A stretch of DNA of 64,000 nt, taken from positions 1,426,001 through 1,490,000 of the forward strand of contig NC_013512.1 of the NCBI RefSeq assembly GCF_000024885.1, given 5' to 3'. Each line of letters starts with the position of its first letter. Within the stretch, counting starts at the first letter, position 1. Source of the DNA: Sulfurospirillum deleyianum DSM 6946 (GTDB lineage: Bacteria > Campylobacterota > Campylobacteria > Campylobacterales > Sulfurospirillaceae). Below the pieces are notes generated by a model that ran no database searches, was not told the DNA's origin, and saw only the letters and a program-made list of their open reading frames with translations. Made by a program: the position numbers and the translations under genes. Positions 47,340 through 56,615 of this stretch are shown here, one piece after another.

Positions 47340-48100
47340 TGTTTGATGAGTTAAAACCACATCTTGCCGAACTTCGTAAACGTCTTGGTATCTCCTTAAT
47401 TGTCGTTCTTGTTATGTTCTTATGTTGTTTTGCATTTTGGCAACCCCTACTTTCTTTTATGATTGCTCCTTTAAAAGCAGTACTTCCAGAAGGGAGTAAT
47501 GTCATTTTTACAGGCGTACAAGAACCATTTTTTACTGCCATGAAAGTCGCTTTTTTTGCAGGATTTATTCTTTCACTTCCTGTTATTTTTTGGCAATTTT
47601 GGCTTTTTGTTGCACCAGGACTTTATGACAATGAAAAAAAACTTGTTGTTCCTTTTGTCTTAGCTGCCACTCTTATGTTTTTAATAGGTGCTTCTTTTTG
47701 TTATTATGTAGTTGTTCCCCTTGCTTTTGCCTTTTTGGTCGCTTTTGGTAGCGCCCTTTTTACAGCATTACCAAGCATTGGAGAGTATGTCGGCTTTTTT
47801 ACAAAATTCATTGTAGGATTTGGACTCTCTTTTGAAATGCCCGTCGTCATCTTCTTTTTCGCCAAACTAGGACTCGTAGATGATCAAGGTTTAAAAGAGT
47901 TTTTCCGCTACGCAATTGTCATTATCTTTACCGTTGCGGGGATTTTAACACCACCTGATGTTTTATCGCAATTTTTAATGGCTGGACCTTTGCTTATTTT
48001 ATATGGTATCTCCATTTTAGTTGCCAAAGCGGTCAATCCTTATCAAGCACCCGATACCAGTGAAGAGAAAAATGACGATGATGAAAACAAAGAGGACTAA
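47339..48100 (+). CDS. tatC: Sec-independent translocase component TatC
   Basis: A 253-residue six-transmembrane protein: starts MFDELKPHLAELRKRLG, with EPFFTAMKVAFFAGFILSLP, FGLSFEMPVVIFFFAKLGLV and FTVAGILTPPDVLSQ, all typical TatC motifs. The acidic tail is unusual but tolerated. Together with TatB it exports folded proteins. The next gene (queA) follows immediately. Confidence 0.95.
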   Translation: MFDELKPHLAELRKRLGISLIVVLVMFLCCFAFWQPLLSFMIAPLKAVLPEGSNVIFTGVQEPFFTAMKVAFFAGFILSLPVIFWQFWLFVAPGLYDNEKKLVVPFVLAATLMFLIGASFCYYVVVPLAFAFLVAFGSALFTALPSIGEYVGFFTKFIVGFGLSFEMPVVIFFFAKLGLVDDQGLKEFFRYAIVIIFTVAGILTPPDVLSQFLMAGPLLILYGISILVAKAVNPYQAPDTSEEKNDDDENKED

Positions 48101-48103
48101 GCT

Positions 48104-49123
48104 ATCGATCCGTTTTTAAAATCCACGTATGATTATTATCTTCCTACCGAACGTATCGCCACACATCCTGTTGAACCACGGGATGAGGCGAGACTTTTGG
48201 TCTTTAATCGAAGCAGTGGGCAGATAACACACACCTTTTTTAAGCATCTTTTTGATTTTCTTCCAGAAGATATTGGCGTTCTTCTTAACGATACAAGAGT
48301 TGTTAAAGCACGTATTTTTGGAAAAAAAGAGAGTGGCGGAGAGATAGAACTGCTTTTAAATGCCCCGTTGCAAGAGAATCTCTACTCTGTTTATATTAAA
48401 GGACGTGTTAAAAAAGGAATGAGGCTCTTTTTTGATGCAGACTTAGAAGCAGAGCTCATCGAACTCAAAGAAGATGGCACACGTCTGGTTGCTTTTTTTA
48501 GAAAAAATGAAGCACTTCATACCAAAGCTTTGTTTGATATTTTAGAAATAATTGGGCATATTCCACTTCCTCCGTATATTAAACGTGAAGATCAAGAAGA
48601 AGATAGCGTAGATTATCAAACGGTGTTTGCTAAAGAGCAAGGTGCCGTAGCAGCGCCCACCGCTTCTCTTCATTTTACAGATAGTATGTTTGAGGCACTG
48701 AAAAAACGTTATGAAACGCACTTTTTAACCTTACATGTAGGCGCAGGTACCTTTAAGCCTGTTGAAGCAGAACACATTTTAGAACATGTAATGCACTCAG
48801 AAATCTATACCATTCCAGAGCTTACATGTAAACTCATAGAGTCCAAAAAACCTCTTCTTGCGGTGGGTACAACCGTCACACGAACGGTTGAATATTATGC
48901 AAGGACAAACATACCCGTAGGCAAATGTGACCTTTTCTTGCATCCTAACAATCCACCCTTACGTGTCAATCATCTTTTAACCAATTTTCATCTTCCTAAA
49001 TCCACACTCATTATGTTAGTCGCTTCATTTATTGGGATTGAAAAAACGCTAGAATTGTATGAAGAAGCCGTAAAAGAGAAGTATCGCTTCTTCTCCTACG
49101 GCGATGCAATGCTGATTATTTAG
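48104..49123 (+). CDS. queA: S-adenosylmethionine:tRNA ribosyltransferase-isomerase QueA, apparent ATC start
   Basis: QueA makes epoxyqueuosine in tRNA. From an ATC at 48104 the protein has 339 residues and the expected N-terminal motif STYDYYLPTERIATHPVEPR. The only standard start (TTG at 48197) would remove that motif and leave 308 residues. An AGAGGA lies seven bases before the ATC, and the tatC stop is three bases away in the same frame, so no upstream ATG, GTG or TTG exists. Other motifs present are LLNDTRVVKARIFG, APTASLHFT and LHVGAGTFKPV. The gene is therefore either ATC-initiated, coupled to TatC, or affected by a sequence error. Confidence 0.9.
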   Translation: MDPFLKSTYDYYLPTERIATHPVEPRDEARLLVFNRSSGQITHTFFKHLFDFLPEDIGVLLNDTRVVKARIFGKKESGGEIELLLNAPLQENLYSVYIKGRVKKGMRLFFDADLEAELIELKEDGTRLVAFFRKNEALHTKALFDILEIIGHIPLPPYIKREDQEEDSVDYQTVFAKEQGAVAAPTASLHFTDSMFEALKKRYETHFLTLHVGAGTFKPVEAEHILEHVMHSEIYTIPELTCKLIESKKPLLAVGTTVTRTVEYYARTNIPVGKCDLFLHPNNPPLRVNHLLTNFHLPKSTLIMLVASFIGIEKTLELYEEAVKEKYRFFSYGDAMLII

Positions 49124-49127
49124 CGTT

Positions 49128-49409
49128 TTATGCTTTCATATCCAGCAAAGTACCGAGCATTTCATCTTGAGCTTGAATGGGTTTTGTATTCGCTTCAAAG
49201 GCTCTCTCGAGTGAGATTTGGTCTGTAAACTCGGTCTCTAAATCGGTACTATTTTGAGTTTGAGCGCTCTGCGCCACCACTGCATCATTTTGGTTTGTAA
49301 TGGTTGTTTGTGTTGCTTTAAACTCTTCCGTATTTACATTAGCAACATTATGAGCGCTGTTTCCCATCCAGCTTGACATTGCCATCATCGCATTTGCATT
49401 AATCTGCAT
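49128..49409 (-). CDS. Minimal flagellar rod/hook-type protein, 93 residues
   Basis: A 93-residue protein whose N-terminus (MQINANAMMAMSSWMGNSAH, then NVANVNTEEFKA) and C-terminus (DLETEFTDQISLERAFEANT, then IQAQDEMLGTLLDM) match the two ends of flagellar rod, hook and FlgC-type proteins, but the middle domain is missing. A strong AAAGGAGG site precedes the ATG. It could be a small rod-like adaptor or a decayed gene; the intact frame and site favour a functional one. The leader carries the structured repeat copy B. Confidence 0.75.
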   Translation of the reverse strand: MQINANAMMAMSSWMGNSAHNVANVNTEEFKATQTTITNQNDAVVAQSAQTQNSTDLETEFTDQISLERAFEANTKPIQAQDEMLGTLLDMKA

Positions 49410-49424
49410 GAGAACCTCCTTTTT

Positions 49425-49576
49425 TATTAGAGTTCTTTCAAAACTCTTGGCATACCTTTAAAGCAAAGCTCAAAACGTAGTTTCTGTGAAAAGGCTACGT
49501 TAACACTGGGTTTTCTCGGCGGAATGCCCACGCACCCTTGTACTTTTCCTGCTTACAAAATGCATTTTGCAAGCAG
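49425..49576 (-). ncRNA. Structured intergenic repeat, copy B (upstream of the rod-like gene)
   Basis: This is similar to 15371-15507 over most of its length. Shared blocks on the plus strand include ACCTTTAAAGCAAAGCT, GGCTACGTTAACACTGGG and CGGAATGCCCACGCACC. The long hairpin stem is CTGCTTACAAAA/TTTTGCAAGCAG here and CTTCTTACAAAA/TTTTGCAAGAAG in copy A: a T-A pair is replaced by G-C with both partners changed. Copy B has about 15 extra bases that pair CGTAG with CTACG. It ends 15 bases before the start codon of the downstream gene. Confidence 0.5.
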
Positions 49577-49631
49577 TTTGTTCAGGAAAACTATACTCCC
49601 ACTGCTTTGAAAAATATCTAAAAAATAAACA

Positions 49632-51026
49632 TTAAACATAAATCGTCTCATTTCTTTTGACAATATGCACCTTCAAGCCTGTATTCTCTTTTAAATAAGT
49701 TTTAAAAAGCTCTAGTTTATCAGGTTCGCCATGAATCAAATAGATATGATTTAAGCCTTCCATTGGTTTTATCCATTGCAACATATCGTCTCGATCTGCA
49801 TGGGCTGAAAAACCATTGATGGTATAAATTTTGGCGCGTACTTTAATGTCCTCACCATAAATGCGAATAAACGACTCACCATCTACAATTTCACGTCCGA
49901 GTGTTCCTTTCACCTGAAACCCTACAAAAACAACCGCATTTTTAGGATTCCAGATGCGCTGCTTCAAATGATGTAACACTCTTCCTCCCGTACACATACC
50001 GCTTCCAGCAATAATAATCGCTTTTTTTTCTACGTCATTAATTTCCATTGAATCTTTTTTACGTTGTGTATGACGTAATTGTGGAAAGGAAAAAGGGTCA
50101 TCGCCTAAGCTGACATGTAACCCCACGGTTTGATTCATATGCATAGGATATTTTTGATAAATCTTGGTTGCTTCAATAGCCAAAGGACTGTCTAAAAACA
50201 CATGACAATTTCCTAACAATCCCTCATCATGCATCTGTCGCAATAACCATAAAATCTCTTGTGTTCGCTCTAAAGCAAAAGAAGGAATGACGATATTGCC
50301 ACCCTCTTTTAACGTTTGGGTAATTACCGTTTTAAACTCATCAATGCTCTCTTGAAGTGCGCGATGTTCCCTATCCCCATAGGTAGATTCAATAAAAAGC
50401 GTTTGAGCCTCTAAAACAGGGGTTAATTCATTGAGTAAAAGACGATTTTTACTCCCTAAATCTCCTGAAAATATAACACTTTTTTCAACCTCATCTTCTC
50501 TAAAATGCATTTGAATAAATGCACTCCCTATAATATGCCCTGCATCATGAAAACTCATCGTTAAAAAAGGAGCGATTTTTATGGTTTCTTCATACTGTGC
50601 GTAGCGTATCTTTTGCGCAAAGACATTTTCCACATGCTCTTTGGTGTACAAAGGCTCTTGCACCGAAGCCTCTTCTCCCCTACGCAGTGCTTTTCTTAGT
50701 TGCGTTTCATACTCTTCCATCAATAAAACCGCACTATCAAGCAGCATAATATACGCTATATCTAAGGTCGCTTCCGTGGCAATAATCTGCCCCCTAAACC
50801 CCTCTTTAACGAGCTTTGGAACACGTCCTATGTGGTCTGTATGAGCATGGGTTAAAATCAAATAATCAATCTCTCTCGGATTAAACCCAAAAGGGTTATA
50901 GTTTTCTTGCCACAACTCCCCTTGAATCATTCCACAATCAATCAAAATTTTAATAGAGTGAATTTCGACTAAGTGACACGAACCTGTTACCATAGATGCG
51001 CCACCGTACGATGTTACGTTTGCCAT
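49632..51026 (-). CDS. MBL-fold beta-CASP RNA-processing type hydrolase
   Basis: A 464-residue protein: metallo-beta-lactamase motif HAHTDHIGRVPKLV, DAGHIIGSAFIQM, FSGDLGSK, then a beta-CASP domain and the C-terminal GFSAHADRDDM. The set resembles YSH1/CPSF-type nucleases found in bacteria, with GSGMCTGGRVLHHL. Such proteins act on RNA; the target here is unknown. It is co-directional with the acyl-CoA ligase, 10 bases downstream of it. Confidence 0.85.
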   Translation of the reverse strand: MANVTSYGGASMVTGSCHLVEIHSIKILIDCGMIQGELWQENYNPFGFNPREIDYLILTHAHTDHIGRVPKLVKEGFRGQIIATEATLDIAYIMLLDSAVLLMEEYETQLRKALRRGEEASVQEPLYTKEHVENVFAQKIRYAQYEETIKIAPFLTMSFHDAGHIIGSAFIQMHFREDEVEKSVIFSGDLGSKNRLLLNELTPVLEAQTLFIESTYGDREHRALQESIDEFKTVITQTLKEGGNIVIPSFALERTQEILWLLRQMHDEGLLGNCHVFLDSPLAIEATKIYQKYPMHMNQTVGLHVSLGDDPFSFPQLRHTQRKKDSMEINDVEKKAIIIAGSGMCTGGRVLHHLKQRIWNPKNAVVFVGFQVKGTLGREIVDGESFIRIYGEDIKVRAKIYTINGFSAHADRDDMLQWIKPMEGLNHIYLIHGEPDKLELFKTYLKENTGLKVHIVKRNETIYV

Positions 51027-51036
51027 TGTTTATCCT

Positions 51037-52926
51037 TTAATGTATAAACTTATCAATAACTTCTTTATACTTTTTCTCAATCACATGCCGTTTCTTTTTA
51101 AGCGTATTGGTTAGCTCTTCACCCACAGTAAACTCTTTTTCTAAAAAATGAATATTTTGAAGCTTTTCAAAGGGTTTAAAGCCTTGATTATAGTGCAATA
51201 AATCATTCATTTCACTTTTAATTTTTGTCACAATGTGTTTATCTTCCATCACCTGTTCAATCGTATTGACCGCTTTGCCAAAATGAACCGCTACATACTC
51301 TTTAAGTTTTTCAAAATCAGGAACAATCAACGCTCCCAATCCTTTTTTACTGTGCCCGACTAAAATCGCATCCTGAATAAAAGGTAACATAGAAAGCGTT
51401 GATTCGATGCGGGAAGGATCGACATTTTCGCCATTTGCCAAAACGATAATCTCTTTGGAACGCCCTGTAATAACCAGTTCTCCGTTGAGTGTCACTTTTC
51501 CCAAATCCCCTGTTTTAAAAAAACCCTCTTCACTAAAACTTTTGGTGTTCTCCTGAGGATTTTTATAATACCCTTGCATCACTTGCTCACCTTTGACCCA
51601 AATCTCGCCTATCTCTCCCGCTTCCAACGCTACACCCTCTTTGGAGACAATTTTAAGCATTGTCCCTTGCACGGGTAGCCCAAGGGTTGAAAAGGTGTTG
51701 CATTGAAGCGCACGTCCCGCAATTACAGGAGCGCATTCACTCATCCCATACGCATTAACAATGCGAATCCCTATCGCATCAATCCATGCATCTAAAAAAT
51801 CAGGCAATGCCCCACCCCCACTCACGGCTAAACGAAGTCTTCCACCAAATTTTTCTTGCACAAGAGAGAGTTTTTTTTGTGCGAAAGCATGAAAGGGATA
51901 AAGCGCAAAACGGCTTACAAACGCAATGCTCTTATCTTTACATGTAAGAAAAGCAGAACGCTTTTGAAAACAGGGAAGTTCATCTTTTAAAATACGTTCT
52001 GCACGCTTATAAGCAACCGAAATTGCAATCAGTTTTTTAAAAATTTTTGCTTTTTTAGGGTCTGTTTTTTCGAGGGTTGTATTGATTTTAGTGTACATAG
52101 ATTCCCACAGTCTAGGAACAGTGGCGACAATGGTTGGCTTATAGTGTTCCAAATCCGCCGCAAATGTTTTAATGGTTGAATAAACCGTACAGCACCCGCC
52201 AGAAAGCGCTACATACTCCGCAGCCCTCTCAAAAATATGCCACGAAGGTAAAATAGAAACCCACACATCAGCACTTTCAAGCGCAATGAGCGGAGGGATT
52301 TCACGGACATTGTACATGATATTTTGATGACTCAATGGCACACCTTTAGGTGTTCCTGTCGTGCCTGAGGTATAGATAATCGTAACGATATCTTCTGTAT
52401 GCAAGGCTTCTTTACGTCTTTTAAACGCTTCAAGCTCATCTGTGTGAATGGTTCTGTCTTTTAAAATATCTTGATAAGAGTAAAGATTGTTCAAAAAAGA
52501 GTGTATATTAGGAGCTTCAACAACAAAGATAGCTTCTAAAGAAGTGGGTAAAATCGCCTCATAACGATGATACATCTCCTCATTTTCCACAATCAAAAAC
52601 GATGCTTCTGAATGGTTAAGGATAAACTCTAACTCTTGTGCTGGGGTATCACATCCTCTAGGAATACCAATCGCCCCCAAAGAGACCAACGCTAAATCCG
52701 TAACCATCCACTCATAACGATTATCGCAAACAAACATGACTTTGGAGTGTTGTGTAATTTTTTTTGCCTTTAAAGCCCTAGTGAGAACTAAAACATCTTC
52801 AAAAAGTTTTTCGTAGGTAACCTCAAACTCTTTCTCGGCAATTTTATAGATAAAAGCTTTTTTCTCTTTATTTTCTTCATACGTTCTAAGCAGCATATGA
52901 AAAAGTGTCGTTTCATCAGAGCGCAC
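51037..52926 (-). CDS. Long-chain acyl-CoA synthetase (AMP-forming)
   Basis: A 629-residue AMP-forming ligase with IIYTSGTTGTPKGVPLSHQN (P-loop), YGMSECAPV, and GFFKTGDLGKV/GRSKEIIVLANGEN in the C-terminal part. It resembles FadD15-type long-chain fatty acid-CoA ligases. I use the GTG at 52926 with AAGGA upstream; a TTG at 52941 is in frame but has no ribosome binding site. The palindrome at 51938 encodes Leu-Thr-Cys-Lys. Confidence 0.85.
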   Translation of the reverse strand: MRSDETTLFHMLLRTYEENKEKKAFIYKIAEKEFEVTYEKLFEDVLVLTRALKAKKITQHSKVMFVCDNRYEWMVTDLALVSLGAIGIPRGCDTPAQELEFILNHSEASFLIVENEEMYHRYEAILPTSLEAIFVVEAPNIHSFLNNLYSYQDILKDRTIHTDELEAFKRRKEALHTEDIVTIIYTSGTTGTPKGVPLSHQNIMYNVREIPPLIALESADVWVSILPSWHIFERAAEYVALSGGCCTVYSTIKTFAADLEHYKPTIVATVPRLWESMYTKINTTLEKTDPKKAKIFKKLIAISVAYKRAERILKDELPCFQKRSAFLTCKDKSIAFVSRFALYPFHAFAQKKLSLVQEKFGGRLRLAVSGGGALPDFLDAWIDAIGIRIVNAYGMSECAPVIAGRALQCNTFSTLGLPVQGTMLKIVSKEGVALEAGEIGEIWVKGEQVMQGYYKNPQENTKSFSEEGFFKTGDLGKVTLNGELVITGRSKEIIVLANGENVDPSRIESTLSMLPFIQDAILVGHSKKGLGALIVPDFEKLKEYVAVHFGKAVNTIEQVMEDKHIVTKIKSEMNDLLHYNQGFKPFEKLQNIHFLEKEFTVGEELTNTLKKKRHVIEKKYKEVIDKFIH

Positions 52927-52975
52927 ACCTAATTCCTTCAATAAAAATCTTTCTTATTGTATCTAAAAGAGAGGA

Positions 52976-53536
52976 TTAACGTGAGCGAAACGCCTTAACA
53001 ACTAAGACTATCATCAAAATTTGTATTCCCAAAAGTAGCCAATGCAGATAATAAACTTGCGTTTGCTTCTCCATAATTTCACAGTATTCTAGTCCTTTGT
53101 AAAAAATATAAGAGAGAATCATTCCCGCCAAATACCCTTTTTGCTTCACCACATCCGCAAAAGAGAGTAAACGAGTACGTTTTAGCACTAGCGTTTCCAT
53201 GCGCATTAAATAGTTTCCAAAGATAAAGGTCAGCTGATAAGCAATGTAAATGAACAAAACATTGGCGTACGCATAATCAAAGAGAAGAAAACTTATCACA
53301 ATAAACAAAGAGAGAAGTTCAACGCCTAAACTAACCCCATAAAAAACGAGAAGATTCATCATCTTCTCGTACGCTTTAGCAACCAACAATAACCCGATGG
53401 CAAGCCCAATACCCCCCAATGAAAACACCGAAGGCTCAAGGGGTGTATAAAGCACAAAAACACTCCCCACCGCTAAACCAAAAAAAAGAGAGTTTAAAAG
53501 CTTATACCACAGGTAAAAACGTAGGTGCAGTTTCAT
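52976..53536 (-). CDS. Multi-pass membrane protein of unknown function
   Basis: A 186-residue hydrophobic protein with about six transmembrane segments (starts MKLHLRFYLWYKLLNSLFFG). No motif identifies a family. It overlaps the TonB-dependent receptor stop by one base (TAATG), so the two are coupled, and it may serve in uptake of the same ligand; a fused permease or MFS fragment is possible. Confidence 0.6.
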   Translation of the reverse strand: MKLHLRFYLWYKLLNSLFFGLAVGSVFVLYTPLEPSVFSLGGIGLAIGLLLVAKAYEKMMNLLVFYGVSLGVELLSLFIVISFLLFDYAYANVLFIYIAYQLTFIFGNYLMRMETLVLKRTRLLSFADVVKQKGYLAGMILSYIFYKGLEYCEIMEKQTQVYYLHWLLLGIQILMIVLVVKAFRSR

Positions 53537-55479
53537 TAGAATTTCGCCTGAACACCCGCATAATAACTGCGTTCTGGAGAGGCATAACCATAAACGCTCT
53601 GATAATAACGGTCAAAAAGATTATTCACTTTCACATAAACATCCACATCTTTGTTAACATGATAGGTAAGTTTTGTATTTGCAACAAAATAGTTTCCCGT
53701 CTCATTGCTTGAAGAATCTTCTCGTGAACCAATGTGTGTTCCATTTATATTCCATGCAATCTGCTTAATGGGTAAATAGGTCGCATACACGGTTGTTTGA
53801 TAACGTGGTCGATTGACCAATCTATCGCCATCTTCATCTTTGGCATCAACATAGGTATAATTAGCCCCTGCTAAGAGAGAGTGAAACAACTGTTGTTCAT
53901 AGGAAATTTCAATGCCTTTAAGCACAGATGTACCGTCAATATTTTTATTGTTCCATGTTGCACTATCCCAGCTAATCATATCTTCAATTTCATTTCTAAA
54001 AACATTAATTGTTAATCCAGCATACTGTAATCCTACGTTAAAACTTTGAATATTTTCAGGTTTTAAGTCTCCATTGCTATACATAAGTTCCCAAATATTG
54101 GGTATTTTATAAGCTGTTCCATAGTTTGTATAAATATTAAAATCATTGCTAAACAGATATTTTACACCAACTTTACCAGTCGTTTTATCATCAAAATCAC
54201 TGTATTTATCGTAGCGAAGAGCCTCTGTTAAAATAACATTACCAAATTTGTTCGTATTGTTCATATAAAGTGCTTTGGAATTTTCATTTAATTCCTCTTT
54301 TGATTGTGCCACGTACTCAATATCAAGGTTACGTTTTTCATAGGTTCCCCCAAAAACAAGCGTTGCGTTGTCATAATATTTCCATGTATCTTTCATTTCT
54401 ATGGACGGGACTTCTGCTTCATAATTTTTAACATCATAAGAGTTTGAAGCTTCTAATTCTTTTCTTTCAAAGGTACTTTTAGAGAGCGTTGTCTCTATGG
54501 CGTGATTCGCAATAAAATATTTATAGGTTAAATAGCCTGAACGCTGTTTTAAGTCACTATGCTGTGTGCTATTGGGGGCTAGATAACCATCATAACTGCT
54601 TAAAGCATTAATATCATGATACCCTGCTTCAATACGATTTGAATCGTTTAGCCAATACCCTGTTTTTAGGTTTATTGTTGTATTTCGATAGCTATCATCT
54701 TCGTAGTTATCAATATCTTTTCGCCAAGGTGCTTGTGCACTAAATCCATCTTCAACCACACGTTGAACAGAGAATATGGCGTCAAATGTATCGGTTTTAT
54801 GTGAAAGAGAGGTATTAAAACTTTTATGCCCATAACTTCCTATCTCAACGCCCGCACTTCCATGTGTTCCTTTTGAAGCACTTTTAGTAATAATGTTAAT
54901 CACACCTGCCGCAGCGTCCGCTCCCCACACACCACTTTGTGCTCCTTTAATCACTTCTATACGCTCAATATCACCCACCAAAAGGTTACTAAAATCAGCA
55001 CCTGAGCTATTGCTAGGGTCATTATAACGAATGCCATCTACCAATAAAAGTGTATATTTATTTGCCATACCTTGCACAAAAATGCTTGAGAGTGTACCTT
55101 TTCCACCTTGAGAAGTAGTACTAATACCAGAAATGGTATTTAAAGCCTCAGTAACGGTTGAAATGCCTTTTTGAGAGAGTTCTTCGGAGGTGATAATGCT
55201 CACATTATCAGTCACATTGGTCGCACTGACCAGAGATTTAGAAGCGGTGTAAACTTCAGACTTTTGCGCTTTAATTTTTTTCGAGATAACCACAGCAGGC
55301 GTACGTGTCTCTTCAAGCACCTCTGATGTTTCCGATGAAGATTCTGCTTTGGGTGCATAGAGTTGCTTTTCCGTATCCAAAACACTTTGCCCTTCACTGG
55401 CAATCGCAATGGTCGTATTTAAAGCAAGAATAGCCGCCAAGCTAAAATACTTCCCTCGAAATCCTTTGAGTTTTTTCAT
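53536..55479 (-). CDS. TonB-dependent outer-membrane receptor
   Basis: A 647-residue receptor with a signal peptide (KYFSLAAILALNTTIAIA), a TonB box region near residue 60 (TPAVVISKK), plug domain (TNVTDNVSIITSEELSQKG, RIEVIKGAQSGVWGADAAAG) and a beta-barrel ending in aromatic residues (YYAGVQAKF). Similarity is to the CirA/BtuB type of receptors for siderophores or cobalamin; the ligand cannot be told. No cobalamin riboswitch is seen in the leader. It is divergent from the KdpD-like gene. Confidence 0.9.
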   Translation of the reverse strand: MKKLKGFRGKYFSLAAILALNTTIAIASEGQSVLDTEKQLYAPKAESSSETSEVLEETRTPAVVISKKIKAQKSEVYTASKSLVSATNVTDNVSIITSEELSQKGISTVTEALNTISGISTTSQGGKGTLSSIFVQGMANKYTLLLVDGIRYNDPSNSSGADFSNLLVGDIERIEVIKGAQSGVWGADAAAGVINIITKSASKGTHGSAGVEIGSYGHKSFNTSLSHKTDTFDAIFSVQRVVEDGFSAQAPWRKDIDNYEDDSYRNTTINLKTGYWLNDSNRIEAGYHDINALSSYDGYLAPNSTQHSDLKQRSGYLTYKYFIANHAIETTLSKSTFERKELEASNSYDVKNYEAEVPSIEMKDTWKYYDNATLVFGGTYEKRNLDIEYVAQSKEELNENSKALYMNNTNKFGNVILTEALRYDKYSDFDDKTTGKVGVKYLFSNDFNIYTNYGTAYKIPNIWELMYSNGDLKPENIQSFNVGLQYAGLTINVFRNEIEDMISWDSATWNNKNIDGTSVLKGIEISYEQQLFHSLLAGANYTYVDAKDEDGDRLVNRPRYQTTVYATYLPIKQIAWNINGTHIGSREDSSSNETGNYFVANTKLTYHVNKDVDVYVKVNNLFDRYYQSVYGYASPERSYYAGVQAKF

Positions 55480-55589
55480 AAATTCTCCTTAAAATTTGGG
55501 AGAACTATTCTATCCAAAAAGTAACCATTTTGATAATTTTTTGATACATTCTATTCTATAATGAAGGCTAATTTATCGTAGGATGTGCT

Positions 55590-56615
55590 GTGTTTTATTA
55601 CTCTCGCTATACACTTACAACACTGATAACACTTGCTTGTGTAACAGGTTTTAGTTTGCTCTTTTATGACTCATTGGAATTAATCAATATTGCATTAATC
55701 CACTTTATTCCTATTATTGTCATTGCCCTTGAAGGGAATTATGCCAAAACAACTTTTGTGGCGTCACTGAGCGTTTTACTCTTTAATTATCTCTATGTTC
55801 CTCCTATTTTTACATTCAGTGTTTCTGATATGATTCACATTTGGACGTTTGGTATTTTTCTCTTTTTTGGCTCTGTCATTACATGGCAAGCTAAGAAAAT
55901 TAAGCAAAATGAGATTAAGGAAATTTTGCTCAACACCCTTTCGCATGACCTCAAAACACCGCTCTCGTCTATTTTAGGCTCGATTACACTGCTCTTAGAA
56001 GACCAAAAGCTGAGCCAAGAGACACAAAAAACACTTCTAAACGACATAAAAAATAGCTCCGATAGAATGCATCGCCTCATCAATAATCTTTTAGACAACG
56101 CAAGGCTTAAAGATAAAAAGCTTGATCTCAAAATGGAGTGGTGCGATTTGGAAGATCTACTGGGTGTGGCACTGAAAGATTTTGATGATGCGCATCTTAA
56201 ACGCTCTTTGCACATTTTTATTGACCCAACGCTTCCTCTTTACTGGGGCGATTACAACCTGTTAGGACGACTTTTTGCCAATCTACTCGACAATGCGTTT
56301 AAATACTCCAACCAAAGTAGGCAAATTTACATCAAAATCAAGCAGGAAAACAACACAATTCATCTTCTTTTTTTCAATGAAAGTAATCCTTTAAATGAGC
56401 AAAGTCTCGCAACCATTTTCGATAAATTTTACAGAGCAGAAGATACAAAAGAGATTTCAGGCAGTGGCATTGGACTCTTCATCTGTCAAAGCATCGTTCA
56501 AGCCCATCAAGGGAAAATCAAAGCGTATAACAAAGACAACGGTGTCTGTTTTGAAATTACATTGCCCATTTTTAAACATCCAACCCAACTCCAAAAGGAG
56601 AGCGAATGGAACTGA
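55590..56615 (+). CDS. Short KdpD-like sensor kinase lacking the KdpD N-terminal domains
   Basis: A 341-residue histidine kinase. The N-terminus is four transmembrane segments (DUF4118, as in the KdpD sensor; LINIALIHFIPIIVIAL), then a HisKA box (LNTLSHDLKTPLSSILGS) and an ATPase domain (GSGIGLFICQSIVQAHQGK). Full KdpD is about 890 residues, with an N-terminal KdpD/USP sensor domain that is absent here. The start is a GTG (55590) with AGGA upstream. Its stop overlaps the KdpE-like start. Confidence 0.9.
   Translation: MFYYSRYTLTTLITLACVTGFSLLFYDSLELINIALIHFIPIIVIALEGNYAKTTFVASLSVLLFNYLYVPPIFTFSVSDMIHIWTFGIFLFFGSVITWQAKKIKQNEIKEILLNTLSHDLKTPLSSILGSITLLLEDQKLSQETQKTLLNDIKNSSDRMHRLINNLLDNARLKDKKLDLKMEWCDLEDLLGVALKDFDDAHLKRSLHIFIDPTLPLYWGDYNLLGRLFANLLDNAFKYSNQSRQIYIKIKQENNTIHLLFFNESNPLNEQSLATIFDKFYRAEDTKEISGSGIGLFICQSIVQAHQGKIKAYNKDNGVCFEITLPIFKHPTQLQKESEWN

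Noticed and set aside
48197-49123. queA starting at the TTG at 48197
   Set aside because: It would remove the conserved DYYLP motif and about 31 residues that belong to the family.
55480-55589. Cobalamin riboswitch before the TonB-dependent receptor
   Set aside because: The leader is short and contains no B12-box or other conserved blocks.
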